From positions 1 to 61,018 of the forward strand of contig JAJEFO010000039.1 of NCBI GenBank assembly GCA_022820365.1: a DNA stretch of 61,018 nucleotides. Direction: 5' to 3'. Shown one piece after another: positions 53,064 through 61,018 of this stretch. This DNA comes from Silicimonas sp. GTDB lineage: Bacteria > Pseudomonadota > Alphaproteobacteria > Rhodobacterales > Rhodobacteraceae. The notes below the pieces were generated by a model that searched no databases, was not told where the DNA came from, and saw only the letters and a list, made by a program, of their open reading frames with translations. The first letter of the stretch is position 1. Every line of letters begins with the position of its first letter. The translations under genes and the position numbers were made by a program.

Positions 53064-54212
53064 TCAGCGCTTCGGTTCGACAATGAACCTCTCGTGGCAC
53101 TGGAGAGCGAACCGATCCGTCATCCCGGCGATGTAGTCGGAGACGATCCGGGCAAGTTCCGTTTTGCCATCGGTATTCTCTATGTCCTCGCGCCAGCGGC
53201 CGGGCAGCATTTCCGGGTGATCGAGAAAGTGTGGAAACAGGTCCTTGACCACGCCCGTCACCTCCCTGCGCATCTCAACCACTGACGGTGCGCGGTACAT
53301 GCGGTCGAACAGGAACTCGCGAATCACCTTCAGATCCTGATGCAGTGCATCCGAGAAAAGGATGACCTGGAAACCGGCATTGCGAATGTCGTCCGGTGAC
53401 CGAGGAGCGAGCTTGGCCAGGTTCCGCCTTGCAGCTTCAATCACGTCCTCGACCAGGACGCCGAAGAACCGGCGCAATGCCTCGTGGCGACGGCGATAGC
53501 GGTCCAGACCCGGATGCAATTCGTCCACGCGTTCGAAGCATCGACACAGGATCGGCAATTCGGCCAGATCATCGGTGGAAAACAGCTTCGCCCTCAATCC
53601 GTCATGCAGGTCATGGTGGTTGTAAGCGATGTCGTCCGCAACCGCAGCCACCTGCGCCTCAGCGCTGGCGAATGTGTCCGTTTCGAGATCGTGGCGCTGC
53701 TGATAGGCCGCCAGCGCCCACGGCAGCTCACCGGTCACCGGGCCGTTGTGCTTCGCAATTCCTTCAAGCGTCTCCCAGGTGAGGTTCAGGCCATCGAAGT
53801 CGGCGTAGTGGCGCTCGAGATCGGTCACGATGCGCAATGCCTGCGCGTTGTGATCGAAACCGCCATGAGGCGCCATCAATTCCGAAAGGGCGTCCTCGCC
53901 TGTATGGCCGAAGGGCGTATGGCCGAGATCATGTGCCAGGGCCACGGCTTCGGTCAGTTCCGTGTTGAACCCGAGCGCATTGGAGATGGTGCGCGCCACC
54001 TGGGCGACTTCGATCGAGTGGGTCAGCCGCGTCCGGAAATAGTCCCCTTCATGCTCGATGAAGACCTGCGTCTTGTGCTTGAGCCGACGGAATGCGCTGT
54101 AATGAATGATACGGTCGCGGTCGCGCTGAAAGCACGACCGAAAGGCGCTTGGCTCCTCTGGAAACAAGCGCCCGCGACTCTTGATTGGATCCGATGCATA
54201 GGGCTCCAACAT
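53064..54212 (-). CDS. dgt: Deoxyguanosinetriphosphate triphosphohydrolase-like protein
   Basis: A 382-residue HD-domain dNTP triphosphohydrolase. Metal ligands are in RLTHSIEVAQVARTI (His) and ALAHDLGHTPFGHTGE (His-Asp), with DDIAYNHHDLHDG further on. The N-terminal RSCFQRDRDRIIHYSAFRRLKHKTQV segment is family-typical. Upstream is divergent erpA; downstream argS follows in the same direction. Confidence 0.95.
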   Translation of the reverse strand: MLEPYASDPIKSRGRLFPEEPSAFRSCFQRDRDRIIHYSAFRRLKHKTQVFIEHEGDYFRTRLTHSIEVAQVARTISNALGFNTELTEAVALAHDLGHTPFGHTGEDALSELMAPHGGFDHNAQALRIVTDLERHYADFDGLNLTWETLEGIAKHNGPVTGELPWALAAYQQRHDLETDTFASAEAQVAAVADDIAYNHHDLHDGLRAKLFSTDDLAELPILCRCFERVDELHPGLDRYRRRHEALRRFFGVLVEDVIEAARRNLAKLAPRSPDDIRNAGFQVILFSDALHQDLKVIREFLFDRMYRAPSVVEMRREVTGVVKDLFPHFLDHPEMLPGRWREDIENTDGKTELARIVSDYIAGMTDRFALQCHERFIVEPKR

Positions 54213-54286
54213 TGGACTTCTCTTGCCGGGCTGTGCACCGCCCCATATATTCAGACGAGCCTTGATTGAAAACGCCGGAGTTCGGC

Positions 54287-54619
54287 ATGGACATCGCCAT
54301 CCCTCCTCAGGTCACGGACCGCGCCTTTGCGCGGCTGGCCGAGATCAATTCAGGCGTGAGTGATCCCAAGGCGCTTCGCGTCGCGGTGGAGGGCGGCGGC
54401 TGCTCGGGCTTCCAGTACAACATCGACCTCGACGAACCGACGGACGGGGACCTCGTTCTCGAAGGCGAGGGACAGAAGGTCGTCGTTGACGAAGTGTCGC
54501 TTCCGTTTCTGTCAAACGCCGTCATCGACTTCTCGGACGAACTCATCGGCGCGCGCTTCGTTGTCGAGAATCCCAACGCGACATCCAGCTGCGGCTGCGG
54601 TACGTCGTTTTCGATCTGA
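54287..54619 (+). CDS. erpA: Iron-sulfur cluster insertion protein (ErpA/IscA-type)
   Basis: A 110-residue A-type carrier. The three cluster-binding cysteines lie in GGGCSGFQY and the C-terminal SSCGCGTSF. Position beside dgt and xth is the usual alphaproteobacterial context of ErpA. I use ATG 54287 with a GGAG site; a TTG at 54266 could add seven residues. Confidence 0.93.
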   Translation: MDIAIPPQVTDRAFARLAEINSGVSDPKALRVAVEGGGCSGFQYNIDLDEPTDGDLVLEGEGQKVVVDEVSLPFLSNAVIDFSDELIGARFVVENPNATSSCGCGTSFSI

Positions 54620-54786
54620 CCCGTTCACGCCCGCCGATTGCAGTCGTCGACCGAACAGCCCGCACCCGCGACGCGCTCTGGCGCATCGCAACCGCCTCGG
54701 GCACCTGCGATGAAACGGGGAACCTCCAGTACCCTCCGCTTGCCGAGTTTGGGCGAATGGTCCAAAACCTGACTCGGAGGGACCAA

Positions 54787-55566
54787 ATGCGCATCGCGAC
54801 ATTCAACATCAACGGCATCAAGGCACGCTTCGAAGGCCTGACGGACTGGCTCAACACCAGCGCCCCCGACGTCGCCCTGCTTCAGGAGATCAAGTCTCAG
54901 GACGAGACCTTTCCCCGCGAGCACTTCGAGGATCTTGGCTACACCGTGGAGACCCATGGCCAGAAAGGCTTCAACGGCGTGGCAATCCTCTCGAAGCTCC
55001 CGCTTGAGGATGTCAGCCGCGGCCTCCCGGGCGACCCGAACGACGAGCAGGCGCGCTGGATCGAGGCGACCGTGACTGACCGAAAGCCGGTTCGCGTCTG
55101 CTGTCTTTACCTTCCAAACGGGAATCCGGCGCCGGGCGAGAAATACGACTACAAGCTCGCCTGGATGAGGCGCCTGCAGCATAGGGCCTTGGAACTGCTG
55201 GCGACCGAGGAACCTGCGGTCATGGCCGGCGACTACAACGTGATTCCGCAGGACGAGGACGCCGCCCGTCCGGATGCGTGGCGCGAGGACGCGCTTGCCA
55301 GGCCGGAAACCCGCGCCGCCTTCCGCGAAATCCTCAACCTGGGCTTCACCGACGCCTTTCGCGCACGACGCCAGGATCCAGGTCACTACTCGTTCTGGGA
55401 CTACCAGCGGAACGCCTTCGACCGAAACGACGGCATCCGGATCGATCACTTGCTGCTGACGGCGCAGGCAGCGGACCTGATGAGCGACTGCTGGATCGAG
55501 GCGGAGGTGCGCGGTCGCGAAAGGCCATCGGACCATACTCCGGTCTGGATCGAACTGAACGCCTGA
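54787..55566 (+). CDS. xth: Exodeoxyribonuclease III
   Basis: A 259-residue AP endonuclease/3'-exonuclease. It starts MRIATFNINGIKARFEGL, includes LLQEIKSQDETFP (metal-binding Glu), GDYNVIPQDEDA and ends with the catalytic RIDHLLLTAQA and PSDHTPVWIEL. The start ATG 54787 follows a GGAGGG site; an upstream ATG would add ten residues. Likely co-expressed with erpA. Confidence 0.96.
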   Translation: MRIATFNINGIKARFEGLTDWLNTSAPDVALLQEIKSQDETFPREHFEDLGYTVETHGQKGFNGVAILSKLPLEDVSRGLPGDPNDEQARWIEATVTDRKPVRVCCLYLPNGNPAPGEKYDYKLAWMRRLQHRALELLATEEPAVMAGDYNVIPQDEDAARPDAWREDALARPETRAAFREILNLGFTDAFRARRQDPGHYSFWDYQRNAFDRNDGIRIDHLLLTAQAADLMSDCWIEAEVRGRERPSDHTPVWIELNA

Positions 55567-55623
55567 ACCGGCCTCCTGGGCGCCAGTCATGTGCCCGCGA
55601 CGCCGTGAGAATTCAGCCCGCGA

Positions 55624-58482
55624 CTATTCCGCGGCGACGCTTTCGGCTCCAAACAGGCCTGCCAGGTACCGGCCGGTATGGCTCTTCGGCGACTTGGATA
55701 CGTCCTCGGGTGTGCCGACTGCGACGATCTGCCCTCCGCCGTCGCCGCCCTCCGGCCCGATGTCGATGATCCAGTCTGCCGTCTTGATGACATCGAGATT
55801 GTGTTCGATGACGATCACCGAATTGCCTTGTTCAACCAGCTCGTGAAGCACTTCCAGGAGCTTCCGCACGTCGTCGAAATGCAACCCGGTGGTCGGCTCA
55901 TCGAGGATGTAGAGCGTGCGACCCGTTGCGCGCCGCGACAATTCCTTGGAGAGCTTTACCCGCTGCGCTTCGCCGCCTGACAGCGTCGTGGCCTGCTGGC
56001 CGACCTTTATGTAACCGAGCCCGACCCTCATCAGCGCATCCATCTTCTCTCGGATCGAGGGCACTGCCTTGAAGAACTGCTGTGCATCCTCGACCGTCAT
56101 GTCGAGAACATCTGCGATCGACTTTCCCTTGAATTTTATCTCCAGCGTTTCGCGATTGTATCTCGCACCCTTGCAGGTTTCGCAGGTCACGTACACGTCC
56201 GGCAGGAAGTGCATCTCGATCTTGATGACGCCGTCGCCATGGCACGCCTCGCAGCGTCCGCCCTTGACGTTGAAGCTGAAGCGCCCGGGCTTGTAGCCCC
56301 GAGCCCTGGATTCCGGGAGGCCCGTGAACCAGTCACGAATCGGCGTGAAAGCTCCGGTGTAGGTGGCCGGATTCGAGCGGGGAGTTCTGCCGATCGGCCG
56401 CTGGTCGATGTCGATCACCTTGTCCAGATACTCGAGCCCCTTGATTCCCTCGCAGGGCGCCGGGGTCTGGCGCGCTGCGTTGAGACGCATCGAGGCGGTC
56501 TTGAAGAGCGTTTCGACGGTGAGCGTAGACTTGCCGCCTCCGGACACGCCGGTCACGCAGATGAACTTGCCGAGCGGAAACTCCGCGGTGACCTCCTTCA
56601 GGTTGTTGCCGGTCGCCTTCACGACGCTTACGGACTTGCCCTTGCCGGCCCGCCGCGAAATCGGCACGCCGATGGCACGCCTTCCGGCAAGATAGTCGCC
56701 GGTGATGCTCTTCTTGTTGGCGGCGATCTTCGGCGGAGCGCCTTCCGCCACGACCTGACCGCCGTGCACGCCGGCACCCGGCCCGATGTCGAAGACGTGA
56801 TCGGCTGCCCGAATCGCCTCCTCGTCATGTTCGACCACGATGACCGTGTTGCCCTGGTCGCGAAGGTTCTTCAACGTCTGCAGCAGTCGCCCGTTGTCGC
56901 GCTGGTGCAGCCCGATGGACGGTTCGTCAAGAACGTAGAGCACGCCGGTCAGACCGGAGCCGATCTGGCTTGCCAGCCTGATCCTCTGGGATTCGCCGCC
57001 GGAAAGCGTGCCCGCATTCCGGCTGAGCGTGAGATATTCGAGTCCCACATTGTTCAGAAACCCGAGCCGTTCGCGGATCTCCTTGAGCACCGCATGCGCG
57101 ATTTCGTTCTGCTGCTTGCTGAGTTGCTTCGGAGCGCCTTCGACCCAATCGAGCGCTTCGCGAATCGACATTTGCACCACTTGACCGACATGAAGCCCGC
57201 CGATTTTGACGGCGAGCGCCTCCGGCCTCAGGCGATAGCCCCCGCAGGCCCCGCAGGGGCGGTTGTTCTGGTAGCGCTCGAACTCTTCGCGGATCCAGTT
57301 TGAATCGGTTTCCCGATAGCGACGCTCCATGTTTGGAATCACGCCTTCGAACGGCCGCTTCACCTGGTATATGCGCCCGTTTTCGTCGTAGCGGAACAGG
57401 ATCTGCTCCTCGCCGGAGCCGTAGAGGAATACACGCTGGACCTCGACCGGCAGATCCTTCCACTTTGTGCTCGCATCGAACTTGTAGTGTCTTGCAAGGG
57501 CCTCGATGGTCTGCCTGAAATACGGGCTCTTGCCCTTCCGCCACGGGGCAAGCGCGCCGTCATAGACCTTCAGGTTCCCGTCCGGGACCACGAGGCGCTC
57601 GTCGAAAAAAAGTTCGACGCCCAACCCGTCGCAGTCCGGGCAGGCCCCGAAAGGCGCGTTGAACGAGAAGAGCCGGGGCTCGATTTCAGGGATCGTGAAG
57701 CCGGAAACCGGGCAGGCAAAATTCTCGGAAAACGTAATCCTCTCCGGATCGCCGTTCTTCGGAACGGTCTCCAGAACCGTAATGCCATCGGCGAGATCAA
57801 GGGCGGTCCGGAAACTGTCAGCCAGCCGCGTCTCGATGCCCTCCTTGATCACTATGCGGTCGACAATCACGTCGATGTCGTGGCGGAACTTCTTGTCAAG
57901 CGTCGGAGGTTCCTCCAACTCGAAGAACTGGCCGTCCACCTTGACGCGCTGGAAGCCCTGTTTCCGGAGCTCCAGGAACTCCTTGCGGTACTCTCCCTTT
58001 CTGTCGCGGACTATGGGAGCCAGAAGATAGGCCCGGGTTCCCGCCTCCATCGCCATGACGCGATCAACCATGTCCTGCACCTGCTGCGCCTCGATCGGCA
58101 GACCCGTTTCCGGAGAGTAAGGCGTGCCGGCACGGGCGAACAGGAGGCGCAGGTAGTCGTAGATTTCCGTAACCGTCCCGACGGTCGAGCGCGGGTTCTT
58201 GGAGGTTGTCTTCTGCTCTATCGAGATTGCGGGCGACAGCCCGCTGATATGATCCACGTCAGGCTTTTCCATCATGTTGAGGAACTGCCGGGCATAGGCC
58301 GAAAGCGACTCGACGTAGCGACGCTGTCCCTCGGCGTAGATCGTATCGAAGGCAAGAGACGACTTGCCGGATCCCGAGAGTCCGGTAATCACCACCAGGC
58401 TGTTGCGCGGGATGTCGACGTCGATGTTCTTGAGATTGTGCTCGCGGGCGCCTCGGACCTCGATGTTCTTCTGCTCGGCCAT
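55624..58482 (-). CDS. uvrA: Excinuclease ABC subunit A
   Basis: A 952-residue damage-recognition ATPase of nucleotide excision repair. Two ABC domains: [20 protein letters not shown] and [16 protein letters not shown] with signatures [16 protein letters not shown] and [15 protein letters not shown]. Zinc modules [17 protein letters not shown] and CEACHGDG...CETCKG are present. The start at 58482 follows a GGGGGG-rich site; an ATG 12 codons upstream is less typical. Confidence 0.98.
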   Translation of the reverse strand: MAEQKNIEVRGAREHNLKNIDVDIPRNSLVVITGLSGSGKSSLAFDTIYAEGQRRYVESLSAYARQFLNMMEKPDVDHISGLSPAISIEQKTTSKNPRSTVGTVTEIYDYLRLLFARAGTPYSPETGLPIEAQQVQDMVDRVMAMEAGTRAYLLAPIVRDRKGEYRKEFLELRKQGFQRVKVDGQFFELEEPPTLDKKFRHDIDVIVDRIVIKEGIETRLADSFRTALDLADGITVLETVPKNGDPERITFSENFACPVSGFTIPEIEPRLFSFNAPFGACPDCDGLGVELFFDERLVVPDGNLKVYDGALAPWRKGKSPYFRQTIEALARHYKFDASTKWKDLPVEVQRVFLYGSGEEQILFRYDENGRIYQVKRPFEGVIPNMERRYRETDSNWIREEFERYQNNRPCGACGGYRLRPEALAVKIGGLHVGQVVQMSIREALDWVEGAPKQLSKQQNEIAHAVLKEIRERLGFLNNVGLEYLTLSRNAGTLSGGESQRIRLASQIGSGLTGVLYVLDEPSIGLHQRDNGRLLQTLKNLRDQGNTVIVVEHDEEAIRAADHVFDIGPGAGVHGGQVVAEGAPPKIAANKKSITGDYLAGRRAIGVPISRRAGKGKSVSVVKATGNNLKEVTAEFPLGKFICVTGVSGGGKSTLTVETLFKTASMRLNAARQTPAPCEGIKGLEYLDKVIDIDQRPIGRTPRSNPATYTGAFTPIRDWFTGLPESRARGYKPGRFSFNVKGGRCEACHGDGVIKIEMHFLPDVYVTCETCKGARYNRETLEIKFKGKSIADVLDMTVEDAQQFFKAVPSIREKMDALMRVGLGYIKVGQQATTLSGGEAQRVKLSKELSRRATGRTLYILDEPTTGLHFDDVRKLLEVLHELVEQGNSVIVIEHNLDVIKTADWIIDIGPEGGDGGGQIVAVGTPEDVSKSPKSHTGRYLAGLFGAESVAAE

Positions 58483-59191
58483 TCGCCCCCCCTTCTTCGC
58501 GCCCGATAGATAGGCCAACCCAGACGGACAGAAAAGGGCGATTCGTGCGCGGATGCGGACGAGATCTCACTGCAAGGCAGCGATGGGCCACCGCCAACTC
58601 CGCATGCCATCCGACCTCGGATGCGTCACCATGAATCCCGGACTTCCTTGCTCGCTTGGACCATCGGTCCATGGGTCAGTCCGCGGTTCCAATCGACGTC
58701 TGACAAGTGGCACAGGACGACCCTCCGGTAGTCGCTGTGTTGCTGGACTCTTGGAACAAGTTCCGCACCTTGAACAATTCCGGCCGTCAAGTTCGGCGCA
58801 TGTCTCGGCTCGCCGGGCTCGCAACACACCCTGCGTCAGATTCGCCAAGGCTCATGGCCGATGCGGTTCGTCAAATGTCCAGCGCCGCATCATCGGTCGC
58901 ACTGCCACGCAACGAGATCATGGGCAGCATCCGCCCCCTTGCCGCCGCTCCGGGCAATGCCTCCGGAATTGACCTGCGTGTACATCGCGCCGAAAGTGGC
59001 CTATGGCCTAGGAATCACTTGAAGCGGAGCATGTTGCAGCGTAACGTGATTGTCGACATGGCATTGCTCACAAAGCCCAATGATTGCACACTGGAGAGGA
59101 TACGCATTTCCCGGTCACCTCTCGCGATCATGGTGCCGAAAGCGACGGATCCAGCCGGTCAGGACTGCCGGAAAACGGGGAGGATGAGACA
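58483..59191. other. Non-coding region (709 bp) between uvrA and GPP34 gene
   Basis: The longest gap in the window. Open frames of up to about 160 codons exist but show no domain or ribosome binding site. In many Rhodobacterales the single-stranded-DNA-binding protein gene stands beside uvrA; it is not found here. I see no clear RNA. Confidence 0.45.
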
Positions 59192-59848
59192 TTGCTGACT
59201 CTCGCTGAAGAAATCGTTCTTTTGATGCTGGAAGATGAGAGCGGAAAGTTCGTTCATGTTCCGGAACATTCCGTCAGTTTTGCGCTTTCCGGCGCAGTAC
59301 TGATGGACCTTGCCTTTGAAGGCAGAATCGACACTGATCCAGAGAAGCTCTTTGTCACGAACTCCGAACCCACAGGGGATGATCTGCTTGATTCGGCACT
59401 TCGCGACATCTGCGCCTCCGAGGAGCAGCATGATTCCCGTTACTGGGTAGAGTTCTTCGGCCGCAAGTCCGCTGACATCCGGAAAGCGGCCCTTGACCGT
59501 CTGTGCGCCAACGGCATCCTGAGGGAGGAGGAGAACCTTTTTCTCTGGGTATTCAGGTCTCGCCGTTATCCGACTCGCGATGGTGCGGTCGAACGACGGG
59601 AAGTGAAGCTCCGCATAATGTCCCTGCTGTTCAGCGACGAGATTCCGGAGCCACGGGACATTGCAATCATCGGCTTGGCGGACGTGTGCAGGATATTCGA
59701 GCATCTGCTTGCACGGCCGGAGCGCGAGAGAGTCCGCGACCGCATCGTCCAGATACGAAAACTCGAATTGATTGCCGACACCGTCGTTACGGCTGTCCGT
59801 GAAATCGAGACGCGGATTGCGCAGTCCATGACGATGCATCCCATGTAG
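59192..59848 (+). CDS. GPP34-domain (Golgi phosphoprotein 3-like) protein
   Basis: A 218-residue protein (from TTG 59192) matching the GPP34 family. It shows the family opening LTLAEEIVLLMLEDESGKF, the FALSGAVLMDLAFEGRID helix and the PTGDDLLDSALRDI motif, then a helical C-terminal region. Eukaryotic GOLPH3 binds phosphatidylinositol-4-phosphate; the role in bacteria is unknown. I choose TTG because GGGGAGGA lies seven bases upstream and the protein then begins at the domain; the frame stays open upstream to an ATG at 59084. It sits in a sparse, likely acquired region. Confidence 0.7.
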   Translation: MLTLAEEIVLLMLEDESGKFVHVPEHSVSFALSGAVLMDLAFEGRIDTDPEKLFVTNSEPTGDDLLDSALRDICASEEQHDSRYWVEFFGRKSADIRKAALDRLCANGILREEENLFLWVFRSRRYPTRDGAVERREVKLRIMSLLFSDEIPEPRDIAIIGLADVCRIFEHLLARPERERVRDRIVQIRKLELIADTVVTAVREIETRIAQSMTMHPM

Positions 59849-60207
59849 CCGTTCCAACCAAAGGCTCTGGCGCCCAGAGCCTCCGATCTTGCCGAAACCT
59901 GGCCTTGAGATGTCTCTCTGACTCCGGTCGTTGAAGATTGTTCCGTTCTGACCGTCTTGGAGTGTCCGCGTTTCGAACGAGAGTTGAACGCCGCAAGATA
60001 TTGGATACAAATGACAATTTCCACCCAATCGACGCCAGGGCAACCAGCCGGGAATGCTCTCTCTTGGACGTGGTGCCCTCTTCAGAGAGGCCTCCTCGGA
60101 CCAACATTCGAAGGATGAGCCGGATTCGTCGCATGGTGCCGCAAGACACTCCGTCAGATGAGGCAAGATTCTCCGTCTAGTGGAGTGCGGCCCAGCGAGT
60201 GGACAGT
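59849..60207. other. Intergenic region (359 bp)
   Basis: Between the GPP34 gene and the transposase remnant. No gene supported; may contain insertion-sequence scars but no clear terminal repeat could be delimited. Confidence 0.35.
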
Positions 60208-60477
60208 TTATTCGGCACTTTTGGACCCATCCGGGGCGTTGATCTTCTCGAACGTGTTGGGGCTCAGATAGCCGAGCGCTGAATGCAGGCGAGTTGCATT
60301 GTAGATGTCCTTGGCAAGGCTCCGCGTCGCTTCGGCAATCGGTTCACGTGCCTGCAGCCGGTTCTTCAGACCGGACGGCAACCGCTCCTCATTGACCGAA
60401 CGGAACATGCCACTGCCATTGGAGCCGCTGTAGGTCATGACACGGTTGAAACAGCGGATGGCGCGGCAAGCGCTCAA
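60208..60477 (-). pseudogene. IS3-family transposase C-terminal remnant
   Basis: The last part of this 89-codon minus-strand frame contains the typical IS3 OrfB ending, YNATRLHSALGYLSPNTFEKIN, which is the C-terminal end of the DDE integrase domain. The rest of the frame (MSACRAIRCFNRV...) has no transposase similarity and the catalytic D, D and E residues are missing, so only a fragment of the insertion sequence remains. Confidence 0.75.
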
Positions 60478-60699
60478 TTCCGGTCCGCACCGAAAGTGAT
60501 CGGAACGCCAATTCGATCTGGAAATTCGGTTCCGGCCTGTTCAGGATTGTCAAGGACCGGGTTGCAAGCCTGCGCTGCTTCGTCGCGCGAATTCAGTGCG
60601 AGTTCTTGGAGCAACCCGATCTGGCCGGGCACTGCCACGGCGCAAGAGAGTTTCGTGGAAGTGGCTCGGCCGAACCGATCAGGAAACTGGAGGAGCCAG
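60478..60699. other. Short intergenic region before the SAHH-like gene
   Basis: Contains the AGGAG ribosome binding site (60691-60695) of the next gene. The reading frame stays open for at least 33 codons upstream of that ATG, so an earlier start cannot be excluded. Confidence 0.3.
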
Positions 60700-61018
60700 A
60701 TGCAACGCAACCGTGGAACTCGCATCGACTGGGTCGCCGAGAGCTGCGCCCTGCTTGCCGGACTGACCAACGAATTCCGGCAAACGCTTCCGTTCGAGGG
60801 GTTCACCATCGGGACGGGCATCCACCTGGAGCCGAAGACCGTCGCACTGCTCATGACCCTTCGTGCCGGCGGAGCGTACGTCGTGGCTTCCGGCAACCTC
60901 GGCAGCACGCAGCCGGAGAGCGTGGCGTTCCTGAGGTCCCGGGGGATCACGGTTCACGCAGCGAAGACGACCGATGCCGCCCGTCACGCGAAATCGCTGA
61001 AGAAAGTGCTGGCGGAAA
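60700..61018 (+). CDS. Adenosylhomocysteinase-like protein, N-terminal part (truncated by window end)
   Basis: An open frame from ATG 60700 through the window end (106 codons) resembles the N-terminal part of S-adenosylhomocysteine hydrolase. IDWVAESCALLAGLTNEF and GFTIGTGIHLEPKTVALLM-TLRAGGAYVVASGNLGSTQPE match the family pattern (RIAACLHLxxKTAxLxxTLxAxGAEVxxxxxNxxSTQDD). The conserved His of the LHLxxKTA segment is kept (GIHLEPKTVAL), but STQD has become STQP and the downstream ITVHAAKTTDAAR segment diverges from the usual AWKGET pattern. The NAD-binding part lies outside the window, so activity cannot be judged. Confidence 0.7.
   Translation, partial: MQRNRGTRIDWVAESCALLAGLTNEFRQTLPFEGFTIGTGIHLEPKTVALLMTLRAGGAYVVASGNLGSTQPESVAFLRSRGITVHAAKTTDAARHAKSLKKVLAE

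Noticed and set aside
1-61018. CRISPR arrays, rRNA genes, prophage structural genes
   Set aside because: No regularly spaced repeats, no rRNA-like sequence and no phage head, tail or integrase genes were seen.

Overview
The window is a gene-dense, high-GC stretch of an alphaproteobacterial chromosome, most likely Rhodobacterales/Roseobacter-like. The evidence is housekeeping gene order (BamE / DUF177 / rpmF-plsX-fabH-ihfA-merR / tRNA-Pro, and dgt-argS-SPOR-nagZ-scpA-scpB), an OlsB ornithine-lipid acyltransferase, the long DCD_C-type dCTP deaminase, several TRAP/ABC uptake proteins and short Alphaproteobacteria-type leaders. This assignment comes from protein-family and gene-order recognition only; no search was run.

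Layout. 1-5.8 kb is core: ftsY, an EamA exporter, secG, pyrG, a TerB-domain protein and a PhnD-like protein. 5.9-13.7 kb is accessory: a formylglycine-generating enzyme with both catalytic cysteines, an AbiEii-type toxin/partner pair, an orphan YejA-like peptide-binding protein, and, divergent from it, a 1067-residue cytosolic reductive dehalogenase fused to a flavin/[2Fe-2S] reductase. ndk and an Lrp/AsnC regulator follow. 15.5-32.2 kb is a roughly 17-kb block in which every recognised gene lies on the minus strand and is catabolic, transport or regulatory: cytochrome P450, 3-hydroxyisobutyrate-dehydrogenase-like enzyme, a three-part TRAP transporter of the 2-oxoacid/chloroaromatic type, an XRE-cupin regulator, a three-gene glutamate-synthase-like complex (GlxB/GlxC/GlxD), a Rieske oxygenase, a glyoxalase-I-like protein, a type III glutamine-synthetase-like ligase and a MetX-like alpha/beta hydrolase. 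32.4-35.6 kb carries an arylsulfotransferase-like beta-propeller, a ferric-reductase-like membrane protein with a PepSY partner, and a ParDE toxin-antitoxin pair.

35.8-58.5 kb is mostly core: rplM-rpsI, an ABC-F ATPase, olsB, msrB, bamE, the plsX/fabH lipid operon, ihfA, tRNA-Pro(GGG), dCTP deaminase, an outer-membrane beta-barrel, scpAB, nagZ, a SPOR protein, argS, dgt, erpA, xth and uvrA. The last 2.5 kb is sparse and accessory: a GPP34-domain protein, an IS3-type transposase remnant and the start of a divergent S-adenosylhomocysteine-hydrolase-like gene cut by the window end.

How it fits together. The best candidate for an undescribed system is the minus-strand block around 16.6-24.3 kb. 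It combines a glutamine-synthetase-like ligase, a glutamate-synthase-like trio and a Rieske oxygenase whose predicted iron-bridging residue is Glu instead of the usual Asp, a feature I associate with oxygenases acting on quaternary ammonium compounds. I infer a pathway for an N-methylated or aminated compound, with an imported carboxylate or aromatic acid as an alternative substrate through the adjacent TRAP, P450 and dehydrogenase genes. The fused reductive dehalogenase at 10.5-13.7 kb is the second strong point of interest.
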